Shown here piece by piece: positions 16,815 through 24,601 of a DNA stretch of 58,973 nt (position 1 is the stretch's first letter; each line of letters starts with the position of its first letter). The position numbers and the translations under genes were made by a program. Location of the stretch: contig JAJYDE010000023.1 in the NCBI GenBank assembly GCA_021777755.1, positions 1 through 58,973 on the forward strand, read 5' to 3'. Origin of the DNA: Deltaproteobacteria bacterium (GTDB lineage Bacteria; Desulfobacterota; Syntrophobacteria; Syntrophobacterales; Syntrophobacteraceae). Below the pieces are notes generated by a model. It saw only the letters and a program-made list of their open reading frames with translations, did no database searches and was not told where the DNA came from.

Positions 16815-18671
16815 ATGTACCGGTTCAAAGAAAAAATTTCGCACAGGTTTTTTGCCGCCTTCTTCATTGTAGCGGTGATCCCGATTGTGATCATGGGGCT
16901 GGGGTTGTACCGTAGCGCTCAAAAGACGCTTATCGACTCGGCCTACACACACATTCGCACAATTGCCCAGGACCGGGCGAACACGCTTCACTCATGGTAT
17001 GAAGAAAGGCTGGGAGACGTGCGGGTCCTCTCCAGGATGGCGGCAATAGGGGACCTTCTCTCCGGGGGCGGCGCCCCCGGAGAGAAGGCGTCAAAGGAGA
17101 CGCAGGCGGCCGCGGTACACGACCTGTTCGCTCTCAAACGCGCCAAGCCCCTGGCCTACGCCGACATCCATCTCATCACTTTATCGGGCCAGGTGATCGC
17201 TTCCACCGATCCCAAAAGCGAGATGATAGTAACGGGGATGTATCTTGAAGACCTCAAGAACATGGAAGCCGCCAAAGGCCCGGTTCTAAGCCACCTCATG
17301 CAGCACTCCGACCGCGAGTGGTACATCCATCTCACCGTTCCCGTCTATAGCCGGGACGGCAAGATAAAAGGGGCGGTTTTCTCGGTCCTGGACGCTTTGG
17401 GAACGCTTGATCCGATACTTTCGGACAGGACCGGCCTGGGCAAAAGCGGTGAGGCGTACCTGGTGGACAAGGAGGGGAAGATTGTCACGAAGTCGAGATT
17501 TTTAACTCTTGCGGAAACCGCCAACCGCAGGTTCAAAACCCGCGGCATAACCTCGGTCATCGCCCGAATAAACGGCGTGTCGATCTATCGCAACTACACG
17601 GGCCACGAAGCGGTGGGTTGTTACAGATGGCTGCCGCTCTTTCACGCCGGTCTTCTGGTCGAGATGGGCAAAAGCGAAATCCTGGCCCCCGTGCTGGCCA
17701 TCCGGACAGCGGTTTTGACCACGGCGGCCCTGGTGGTTTTGATCTGCTTTCCGGCCGCTTTTCTGCTAAGCGGACAAATCTCCAAGCCCATAATCGAGAT
17801 GGCCGAGGCTTCCCGTGAGATGGCCGGGGGCTCCATCGACCGCAGGATCGACTATTCGCGCCGCGACGAGATAGGAACGCTTTCGGAGAGTTTCAATTCG
17901 ATGGCCGAAGACCTCTCGTCACTGATAGGTTCGCTCAAGCAAAAGGAGATATCTCTTAAAGAGGCCTATGACGAGTTGATGCGGACCCAGGAGCAACTGG
18001 TTCAGTCCGAGAAGATGGCGGCCATCGGGGAACTGGTCGCCGGAGTGGTCCACGAAATGCGAAACCCGCTTTCGTCGGTAAAGCTCAATTTTCAGATAAT
18101 CGGCCGGTCCCTTGGGCGCTCGGCCCCTTTGCACGAGCATTATTGCATCGGCCTTGCCCAGATAGCTCAGCTCGAAAAGATGCTCTCCAGCCTGCTCGAT
18201 TACAGTAAGCCGATCTCGGTTCAAAAGGTCCGGTTTGAACTGGAAACAATCGTATCCGAGAGCCTTGTGCAATTGCAACCCCTTGTAAAAGCGCGGACGA
18301 TCGAAGTCAAAACTGAAGGGGCCATTGCCGAGGTGGCCGGAGATCCGGAACAGATCCGGCAGGTGCTCACAAACGTGATCAAAAACGCGGTCGAGGCCGC
18401 CGGAGAATCCGGCCGGGTCGAGGTGAGGATAAGGGCGGGGGGTGAAAACAGCCACAACAGCTCCCTGGTCGAAGTTATAGATAATGGTCCGGGGATTTCC
18501 GAACAGGATCTCAAGCGCATTTTCCTGCCCTTTTTCACGACCAAAAAGGAGGGAACGGGCCTTGGGCTCTCCATTGTGAAAAAGATAATGGAGGCCCACG
18601 GGTTTCGGGTTCGTGTTTCCAGCCGGGAGGGAACCGGCGCGGTTGTAAGCCTGCATTTCCACTCCGAGTGA
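16815..18671 (+). CDS. Membrane sensor histidine kinase (NtrB/ZraS-like)
   Basis: A 618-residue kinase: a transmembrane helix at about 14-34, a periplasmic Cache-type sensor at about 35-290, a second transmembrane helix at about 295-318, then HAMP (ISKPIIEMAEASREMAGG). A HisKA domain follows with the phospho-acceptor His413 in VVHEMRNPLSS, then an HATPase with VIDNGPGIS and TTKKEGTGLGLSIVKK. It would phosphorylate the regulator that starts nine bases after its stop. Neighbouring Cus and YHS genes make a metal or envelope-stress signal likely, but the sensor domain shows no obvious Cys or His metal cluster, so the ligand is open. Confidence 0.92.
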   Translation: MYRFKEKISHRFFAAFFIVAVIPIVIMGLGLYRSAQKTLIDSAYTHIRTIAQDRANTLHSWYEERLGDVRVLSRMAAIGDLLSGGGAPGEKASKETQAAAVHDLFALKRAKPLAYADIHLITLSGQVIASTDPKSEMIVTGMYLEDLKNMEAAKGPVLSHLMQHSDREWYIHLTVPVYSRDGKIKGAVFSVLDALGTLDPILSDRTGLGKSGEAYLVDKEGKIVTKSRFLTLAETANRRFKTRGITSVIARINGVSIYRNYTGHEAVGCYRWLPLFHAGLLVEMGKSEILAPVLAIRTAVLTTAALVVLICFPAAFLLSGQISKPIIEMAEASREMAGGSIDRRIDYSRRDEIGTLSESFNSMAEDLSSLIGSLKQKEISLKEAYDELMRTQEQLVQSEKMAAIGELVAGVVHEMRNPLSSVKLNFQIIGRSLGRSAPLHEHYCIGLAQIAQLEKMLSSLLDYSKPISVQKVRFELETIVSESLVQLQPLVKARTIEVKTEGAIAEVAGDPEQIRQVLTNVIKNAVEAAGESGRVEVRIRAGGENSHNSSLVEVIDNGPGISEQDLKRIFLPFFTTKKEGTGLGLSIVKKIMEAHGFRVRVSSREGTGAVVSLHFHSE

Positions 18672-18679
18672 AGGAGCTT

Positions 18680-20062
18680 ATGAAAAAGATACTGCTGATC
18701 GACGATGAAGTCTCACTTGTGCGCACCCTCGAACTCTATTTTCGAGGGAAAGGCTACAGCGTTTTTGCCGCCTTCGAGGCCCGCGAGGGGCTCGAGCTTT
18801 GGCGCAAACACGATCCCGACATCGTCCTGCTCGACGTGCAACTGCCGGGCATGGACGGAACCCGTGCCCTTGCCACGGCCAAGGAGGAAGAGCTTTCGGG
18901 CGATGTGGTCATGATAACCGCCTTTCAGGACATGGAAGCAACCCTTTGCGCCATACAGCAGGGAGCTGTGGATTATCTCTACAAGCCGCTCGATCTGGAC
19001 AGCCTCGATGTGTTGCTCGAAAAAATCCTCACCCGACGCAAGGAGCGGGAAAAGATCGAGAGTTTTAGCCATGTGATTTCCGAGAGTTTCAAGCCGAACC
19101 AGATAATCGGAAAAAGCCAGGCCACACTGGAAGTCCTAAAAGACATAGCCAGGGTTTCGAGTTCCCCGGTAACGGTACTGATCCAGGGCGAAACAGGCAC
19201 TGGAAAGGAGTTGGTGGCGAGAACCATTCACCAGCAGTGGGCGCCGGGCGAACCCTTCGTTGCGCTGAACTGCGCGGCGATAGTGAGCAATCTTTTAGAA
19301 AGCGAACTGTTCGGTCATGAGCGCGGCGCCTTCACCGGGGCGGTACAACGAAAGCCGGGGAAGATGGAAACAGCCGCCAACGGAACGGTATTCCTGGACG
19401 AGGTGGGAGAGCTTCCCCTCGAAATACAGGCCAAATTCCTTCGAGTCCTCCAGGAAAAACAGTTCCAGCGGGTTGGAGGCCTAAAGGACATCGACTTCAA
19501 GGCCCGCCTCCTTGTGGCCACCAATCGGGATCTTCATTCCATGTGCCGGGACGGCGGCTTTCGAGAAGACCTCTATTTTCGCCTCAAAGTCTTCGAGATC
19601 CACATCCGGCCGCTAAGAGAACGCAGGGAGGATATCATGCCGCTCGCCGAAAATTTCATCTCCCGAATGAACCGGGAACTCGACAGAAACGTGACCCGCA
19701 TTCCCCTGGAATACATACGGGCACTGGAAGCCTACGAATGGCCGGGCAATGTCCGGGAGCTGGAAAATATGCTCCGAAGGGCGATGATTCTTTCCAAAGG
19801 CGAAGTGCTCGAAATCGACCAATGCCGGCTCGAATCCGGACCGACTGTATCGGCCAAGGCTTGCGAACCCGCGGGGGGCCAGCTCAAGAGCCTGTGCGAC
19901 ATGGAAAAAGAGCACATATTGAAAGTTCTGAGGCACACCGGCGGAAATTATGGTGAAACCTGCAAGATTTTGGGTGTTACAAGACCCACCTTACGAAAGA
20001 AAATCAACGACTACGGCTTGAAAGACCATCTGGAGGCCGATTCGACTTACCAAAGGGAGTAG
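18680..20062 (+). CDS. NtrC-family sigma-54-dependent response regulator
   Basis: A 460-residue activator. The receiver domain (1-120) has phospho-acceptor Asp52 in LLDVQLPGMDG. The AAA+ domain has Walker A GETGTGKE, the sigma-54 contact loop GAFTGA at 216-221 and Walker B VFLDEVGE. The C-terminus is a Fis-type helix-turn-helix (GGNYGETCKILGVTRPTLRK). The ATG at 18680 with AAGGAG is chosen over an in-frame GTG at 18668. It is co-transcribed with the kinase. It is the only sigma-54 activator in the window and the natural candidate to bind the paired palindromes at 3635, 7272, 16591 and 23905. Confidence 0.95.
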   Translation: MKKILLIDDEVSLVRTLELYFRGKGYSVFAAFEAREGLELWRKHDPDIVLLDVQLPGMDGTRALATAKEEELSGDVVMITAFQDMEATLCAIQQGAVDYLYKPLDLDSLDVLLEKILTRRKEREKIESFSHVISESFKPNQIIGKSQATLEVLKDIARVSSSPVTVLIQGETGTGKELVARTIHQQWAPGEPFVALNCAAIVSNLLESELFGHERGAFTGAVQRKPGKMETAANGTVFLDEVGELPLEIQAKFLRVLQEKQFQRVGGLKDIDFKARLLVATNRDLHSMCRDGGFREDLYFRLKVFEIHIRPLRERREDIMPLAENFISRMNRELDRNVTRIPLEYIRALEAYEWPGNVRELENMLRRAMILSKGEVLEIDQCRLESGPTVSAKACEPAGGQLKSLCDMEKEHILKVLRHTGGNYGETCKILGVTRPTLRKKINDYGLKDHLEADSTYQRE

Positions 20063-20079
20063 ATAATAGAAGTTACTTC

Positions 20080-20856
20080 CGGGTTTTTTCGAACGAATCC
20101 GGGTTCCGCCCTATGAGCCGTTCCAGGTCAGCTCTCAATTTGTTGCAGCCGGCCACCTTTTCGATGTAGTGCGCCCTGGCTTGAAAACGGCCCCGTCTGC
20201 TCCCGCCAGATCGGAGAGGCCGCCCCCCGCCCCTGGTAAGCCTTGCGGTAAATATTCAGAAGTCTTCGGGCGTCGGGCAGGGCCTCATTTTTCAACACCT
20301 CCGCCTCCGCACAGGAGTCGACGAGCGCATGGTAGACACCGCTTAGAGCTGTATTCGCCTTTAGAACAGCCTCCCCGGCCTCTTCCTTCTCCCTGTCGAG
20401 CTTGTAGCGGGCGGCGAGGATATTGCCCTGGTTACGTTCGAAAACAGGAAGAGCCATCGATAAACTTACAACCGGCCCGGTATCGTTGCCGAATTGTTCG
20501 GCTCCCGCCCCGAGAGTAAGCTCCGGAACGGCCCTTGCTTTTTCCAGCTCCAAGGCGGCCCTTCGCTTTTCAGCAACTTTTGGCCACCGGGCCACATCGG
20601 GATTATTTGAAATCAATCTGGCAAGCTTTTCAAAGGGCGGGATCTCCGGGATCGGGGAAAGAACCGCCTCGGCCTTTTCAAAGGTCGGGACTCTTTGCCC
20701 CCATTCGGCGGCCAGCAGTCTACGTGCGACATCAAGCCTGCTTCGGGCCTGCCGCCTTCCCGGGCTGGCCCTGGACAAGGCCAGCCCGGCCCTGAGTAAG
20801 CGGCCGCCAAATCCCATTTTGCAAGTCAATCCGCTGGCCGGCATGATCTTATGCAA
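20080..20856 (-). pseudogene. Broken outer-membrane efflux factor (CusC/CzcC-like)
   Basis: The minus strand encodes most of the second outer-membrane-efflux repeat (LELEKARAVPELTLGAGA, then PVFERNQGNILAARYKL). The signal peptide and first repeat are missing. Near 20220 the frame is lost, and the family C-terminus (ARAHYIEKVAGCNKLRADLE, then RLIG) continues in another frame to about 20080. It is 5'-truncated, frameshifted and not functional. An IS66-type remnant abuts its truncated end, suggesting that insertion removed the 5' half. Confidence 0.75.
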
Positions 20857-20893
20857 AAACTTAACGGGGGGTCGTGCGATTAGAGTTGCTAGA

Positions 20894-21072
20894 GCCGAAA
20901 GGCGGCGGTTTTGGGAAAAACACAGCGAGAGAGGGGAATCAAGCGGACTTTCCCGGGCTGATTACTGGCTGCAAAATGGTGTCAACATAAAGAGCTTTCA
21001 CCATTGGAAAAGAAGAACAGGCCCCCTTTGCTCCCAGCCTGTCCTGGTCGAGCCGCCTCTTTCCGGGGCTTT
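20894..21072 (+). pseudogene. IS66-family accessory protein (TnpA) remnant
   Basis: The translation reads RAERRRFWEKHSERGESSGL followed by SRADYWLQNGVNIKSFHHWK. This matches the typical start of IS66 TnpA proteins (R-x-F-W-x-x-H, then SGLS-x-x-x-Y, then S-F-x-x-W). It has no proper start, runs on into unrelated sequence, and has no TnpB or TnpC partner. It is a relic of an insertion sequence. Confidence 0.6.
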
Positions 21073-21150
21073 GTCGCATTCCTACACGCCATCGGCCCCC
21101 GGTTCACAGCTTTGCCTTGTAAATGATCGCTTTCGTAAGGAGTCAGTCAG

Positions 21151-21699
21151 ATGAGTTACCGAGCGGGAAAACCCTTTGTCGCAATGATCGCTCTCACCTT
21201 TGTGCTCGCCCTCGCCGGCGCCGCCCGTGCCAGAGGCATGGTCGGACGCTTTGGCACCAGCCGCGCTTCGGCCCACAACAGCGGGACGCCGGGATCATCC
21301 CACTCGGGCCACCAGACGCACAAAGGCTCCAACCAAGGTTCCAGCAGCTCGCACCAGGTCGGCCGTTACGCTCATTACGCCCCCGATGGCGGAACCGGCG
21401 GCTACGGCCACATGAACAGCGGCGGGAACGGCGGTTTTGAAGGCGGGATGGGCATGTGGAATAGGGCAAACAAGCTGATGAGCTTCAGCCTTGCTTCACC
21501 CGGAGCCCGCACCGATTCGAAAATGTCCCAATGTTTGGGGGGCCGGGCCTTTGCGCCCGGCCCTTATTTGTCGAAGCTCACCAGCCCGCCAATCCACTTT
21601 CCCGCCCGTGAGCTTTGGTCGCCCCTGATGGCGCCCACACCTCACCTTCGGATCATTGCTCCAATTCGGCCATGTCGTGTTCTTTTATGCGGCCGCTGA
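21151..21699 (+). CDS. Secreted Gly/Ser/His-rich protein, C-terminus uncertain
   Basis: An ATG at 21151 with TAAGGAG upstream starts a clear signal peptide (residues 1-27, ending AGAARA). About 75 residues rich in Gly, Ser, His and Asn follow (SSHSGHQTHKGSNQGSSSSH, then GGTGGYGHMNSGGNGG). As written the frame runs to 182 residues through a strong hairpin terminator at 21540 and into the 3' end of the opposite gene, which is unlikely. One base of shift near 21470 would end the protein at about residue 110 (GQTS). The true protein is probably the first 105-110 residues. His-rich composition could bind metal; that is inference. Confidence 0.55.
   Translation: MSYRAGKPFVAMIALTFVLALAGAARARGMVGRFGTSRASAHNSGTPGSSHSGHQTHKGSNQGSSSSHQVGRYAHYAPDGGTGGYGHMNSGGNGGFEGGMGMWNRANKLMSFSLASPGARTDSKMSQCLGGRAFAPGPYLSKLTSPPIHFPARELWSPLMAPTPHLRIIAPIRPCRVLLCGR
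21540..21569 (+). terminator. Rho-independent terminator
   Basis: A perfect 9-bp stem (GGGCCGGGC and GCCCGGCCC) with a six-base loop, followed by TTATTTG. It lies inside the apparent reading frame of the Gly/Ser-rich protein, and is the reason to doubt that protein's C-terminus. Confidence 0.7.
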
Positions 21700-22003
21700 T
21701 CACCTTGGCTCTGGCCATGTGCCCGTCCACTATTTGGGTGATCTTTATCGAACCGACCCGTTTGCGTGAAAAAATTGGCGCTCCGGCTCTTCCGACCCCG
21801 GTTCGGGCATACCTGAACACCGGCAGTTCCTGGCCGACTTTAGCCCCGGTCGCGCTGCCCATGCACAGATAGGCCATGCCGCCCCTTGCGTCCAGTATCT
21901 GCCCGCTCATGAACATCTTGTGCAATATCTGCGCATTTGCCGAACCGGCTAAAGCCGCGCCCAAAACCATCACCAAGGCATAACCGACCAATCTTCTTCC
22001 CAT
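21653..22003 (-). CDS. Small secreted protein with FlgT-C-like domain
   Basis: A 116-residue protein starting at 22003 with GGAGGAAAC upstream; the longer frame to 22063 has no ribosome site. It has a signal peptide (residues 1-24, ending GSANA). The pattern G-x3-G-x5-V-x-R through GSIKITQIVDGHMARAKVIS resembles the C-terminal beta domain seen in FlgT and other secreted proteins. The specific role is unknown. It lies 41 bases after the HD-GYP gene on the same strand and may be co-transcribed with it. Confidence 0.6.
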   Translation of the reverse strand: MGRRLVGYALVMVLGAALAGSANAQILHKMFMSGQILDARGGMAYLCMGSATGAKVGQELPVFRYARTGVGRAGAPIFSRKRVGSIKITQIVDGHMARAKVISGRIKEHDMAELEQ

Positions 22004-22044
22004 GTTTCCTCCAAAAAGAAAAGTAATTGAAAGTTCCGACAATC

Positions 22045-23811
22045 TTATATCACATCTTTGCATTCTTCCATAATCGAGATGATCTCGTCTCGAATTTCGA
22101 AGAAAGCATCGACCACCTCGGGATCGAAGTGTGTTCCCCTTCCGTCCCGAATGATGGCGAGGGCCTTGTCGAGCGGGAAGGCTTCCTTGTAAGGCCGGCT
22201 CGTGGTAAGAGCATCGAACACATCGGCAATAGCCACGATCCGGCCCTCGATCGGGATCTGATTTCCACGCAATCCGCGGGGATACCCCGAGCCGTCCCAG
22301 CGCTCATGGTGGGTAAGAGCGATGACTTCGGCAAGTTTTAGACATTCCGTCCGGGAGCCTTCGAGCATTCGAGCGCCCCACGTCGTGTGCCGCTTCATTA
22401 TCTCCCACTCTTGCGGGTCGAGTTTGCCGGGTTTTAGCAGAATGCGGTCAGGGACTCCTATTTTGCCCACATCGTGCATTGGCGATGCACGCAAAACGGC
22501 CTCGGTTTGTTCCCGGGACAGGCCCAGTTTGCGGGCGACAGCGGCCGCATAGCGGCTCATGCGTTGAAGATGCATACCGGTGTCTTCGTCGCGGCTCTCG
22601 GCGGCCTTCAAGAGCCGATACACCATCTCCCGGGAGGCATCCTCGATCTCCTCGGTCTTTTTCCAAATGGCCCGGGCCATGGTATTGAAGCCTTCTCCCA
22701 GGTCCCTGAACTCGTCGTTGCCAGGGATGGCGACCCTCACCAGGAAGTCTCCGGCCGAGATCCCGCGGGTGGCCTCATGGAGGGTCTCCAAGGCCTCGAG
22801 GATCGGTTTCACAAATATTCCGGAAAGAATCCAGGTAACGAGCAGCGTTGCCGCGATCAGATAAAACAGGAAATGGTCGAATCGGCGCAGCGGGGCCTCG
22901 ACGGGACCACCGGGACTATCCAGACCGATAATGAGGTGGAAATGATCGGCTATGGGAAGAGTGGAGTAGAAAAGTTTCCTGTCCCGAAACGATACCTCTC
23001 CCTGCCCGCCCGAGAGTATGGCGGAGACGAGGGCGCGGGGGTAGGCGCCGCGGAGATTTCCGGCAGCCGCGGCGGACGATTTGCCGCAGCGGTGCAGGTA
23101 GGAGCCTTTCGCATCCACGACGAATAGCTCGCCCGGATCTTTTAATTGAAATATCGTGAACATCTTTTTGAGGTTGAAAAAATCCCGGGACGAAACGTCA
23201 ATGGCGATCCTTAGCCCGGATCGGGCGTCATTTGACAAGACCGGGGCGACGAATCTTAACAGCGGCCCTGATGAAGCCGGCGAGGCCGAGCGGGGTTTTG
23301 AGATAACCGCCACATTGAGGCGGCCTTCGGGATCGGTGCGGTCGCCCGTGCCCCCCGGAGTGGCTTTACCCGCAAGGTTGGCCAGGCGAAGCGTGCCGAT
23401 CCCGTTTTGCCCGCGTTGGATCCGGAGCAGTTCGCCCCCGGAGGGACCAAGAAGGCATATGCGCACGTACCGGGGTGAAACCGCCATCATTTCGCCAAAC
23501 AACACCCCCATCGACCGCAGGCTCTCGGACAATTGAACGGGATCGGCCGCGCCGACGGCCTTCGCCACGCGACGGGCAAAAACCGTGCGGCCAAGAAAAA
23601 GAGCATCCCGATCGACATGCGCCACCTCGTCTAGCACAACCTGTCCGGCCCGACGCAGGGAGCCCGTGTAATCGACCCGCGTCATCATTTCGACGTGGCG
23701 CTTTGCCGCCATGCAGGCAAAAGTTCCGATGGCGGCCACACACGGCAGGCTCACCAGAAGGACAAGGATTGCGGCTTTGTACTTCAATTTGAAGAGCCCT
23801 CTTTTTTTCAT
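22045..23811 (-). CDS. Membrane sensor with HAMP and HD-GYP c-di-GMP phosphodiesterase domain
   Basis: This 588-residue protein starts at an ATG at 23811 (GGAAGGAAGAG upstream). It has a transmembrane helix at about 13-33, a periplasmic Cache-like sensor at about 35-295, a second helix (FYLIAATLLVTWILSGIFV), HAMP, and a complete HD-GYP domain. The HD-GYP domain carries the HD pair at residues 446-447 in MHDVGKIG, then HHERWDGSGYPRGL and ADVFDALTTSRPYKEAF. All metal-ligand and GYP residues are present, so it should cleave cyclic-di-GMP. It is divergent from the Gly/Tyr-rich peptide gene, with the paired activator sites between them. Confidence 0.9.
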   Translation of the reverse strand: MKKRGLFKLKYKAAILVLLVSLPCVAAIGTFACMAAKRHVEMMTRVDYTGSLRRAGQVVLDEVAHVDRDALFLGRTVFARRVAKAVGAADPVQLSESLRSMGVLFGEMMAVSPRYVRICLLGPSGGELLRIQRGQNGIGTLRLANLAGKATPGGTGDRTDPEGRLNVAVISKPRSASPASSGPLLRFVAPVLSNDARSGLRIAIDVSSRDFFNLKKMFTIFQLKDPGELFVVDAKGSYLHRCGKSSAAAAGNLRGAYPRALVSAILSGGQGEVSFRDRKLFYSTLPIADHFHLIIGLDSPGGPVEAPLRRFDHFLFYLIAATLLVTWILSGIFVKPILEALETLHEATRGISAGDFLVRVAIPGNDEFRDLGEGFNTMARAIWKKTEEIEDASREMVYRLLKAAESRDEDTGMHLQRMSRYAAAVARKLGLSREQTEAVLRASPMHDVGKIGVPDRILLKPGKLDPQEWEIMKRHTTWGARMLEGSRTECLKLAEVIALTHHERWDGSGYPRGLRGNQIPIEGRIVAIADVFDALTTSRPYKEAFPLDKALAIIRDGRGTHFDPEVVDAFFEIRDEIISIMEECKDVI

Positions 23812-23859
23812 CTCTTCCTTCCTGTCGGCGCCCGATGGGCGGCGCGGCGCGAACAAGGA

Positions 23860-23875
23860 TGCAAAAAGCAGGCCT
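23860..23875 (-). promoter_or_regulatory. Possible sigma-54 promoter of the HD-GYP gene
   Basis: On the minus strand AGGCCTGCTTTTTGCA has GG and GC ten bases apart and a full TTGCA. It would start transcription near 23848. The paired palindromes at 23905-23944 lie only 30 bp beyond its -24 box, closer than at the other promoters, so shared control of both directions is uncertain. Confidence 0.4.
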
Positions 23876-23904
23876 TTGGCCACCGGTTGGCGGCCGCCGC
23901 CATG

Positions 23905-23944
23905 GTGAAATTTTCTTTCGATATCGGGTGAAAATCATTTTCAA
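23905..23944. promoter_or_regulatory. Paired 17-bp palindromic activator sites upstream of the Gly/Tyr-rich peptide
   Basis: Site 1 (23905-23921) reads GTGAAATTTTCTTTCGA and site 2 (23928-23944) reads GTGAAAATCATTTTCAA. They start 23 bp apart, and site 2 ends 97 bp before the -24 element at 24041. Confidence 0.65.
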
Positions 23945-24040
23945 TTCGGCTGCTTCACGCCGAGGCCGAAACTGACGGCCGATCCGGATAAGCCCTGAGA
24001 TATCGGGTGGATGTCCGGCAGGGGCGCGGGGATGTCTTTG

Positions 24041-24056
24041 GGGCATGAATATTGCT
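24041..24056 (+). promoter_or_regulatory. Sigma-54 promoter (-24/-12)
   Basis: GGGCATGAATATTGCT fits the consensus at GGCA and TTGCT, with GG and GC ten bases apart. Transcription would begin near 24067, about 71 bases before the ATG at 24138. Confidence 0.65.
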
Positions 24057-24137
24057 GTTATTGTGAGCGTCCGGCTTGCAAATGGTTTCGAACAGCAAGG
24101 GCGGCCAATCCTGACTTGTTTCGAAAGGGAAAAAAAG

Positions 24138-24332
24138 ATGAAAAGAAAAATCACTTGGTTATTTACGATGCTGGCTTTGGTCGGCGCCATCGGGCTATCG
24201 GTCTCACAGGCCTCGGAGGTGAAAACGACGAATTCGGTTAAAAGATTGGCATGCGGCGGCGGATACGGCGGATACGGGCACCATGGCGGATACGGCGGAT
24301 ACGGCGGCTATGGCGGATATTATAACGGTTGA
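24138..24332 (+). CDS. Small secreted Gly/Tyr-rich peptide
   Basis: A 64-residue protein with AAAGGGAAAAAAAG before the ATG. The signal peptide (MKRKITWLFTMLALVGAIGL, then SVSQA) resembles those of the two GAPGSCPT peptides. The mature C-terminus is a repeat of GGYGGYG with two His and one Cys. Such Gly/Tyr repeats are found in bacterial surface and stress proteins and can self-associate; the function here is unknown. It shares the promoter architecture of the other two peptides, so it is probably in the same regulon. Confidence 0.75.
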   Translation: MKRKITWLFTMLALVGAIGLSVSQASEVKTTNSVKRLACGGGYGGYGHHGGYGGYGGYGGYYNG

Positions 24333-24407
24333 GGACGGTCAAGCGCCAAGGCGCCTTGAAGTCAACCCGAGGATCAATTGGTGTCCGTCCGGAAACCGGA
24401 GAATTCT

Positions 24408-24432
24408 GAAGGGCTTGGAACACGAGCCCTTC
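24408..24432. terminator. Hairpin, possible weak terminator
   Basis: An 8-bp stem (GAAGGGCT and AGCCCTTC) with a nine-base loop, located after the Gly/Tyr-rich peptide. There is no clear U-tract, so termination is uncertain. Confidence 0.35.
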
Positions 24433-24601
24433 TAAACCGAGGCGGGAGCAAGGGGATTTTTACAAACAAATAGGGTACATACCTTTCCAAATCCCCTCCC
24501 CGCCCCCCTTTTCCAAAGGGAAGAGAGACCATACCCGGTCTTCGAATTGAACGGGTTTCCGGACTGACACCAGCTCCCCGCCACCTGCTACTCGCTCCCG
24601 G

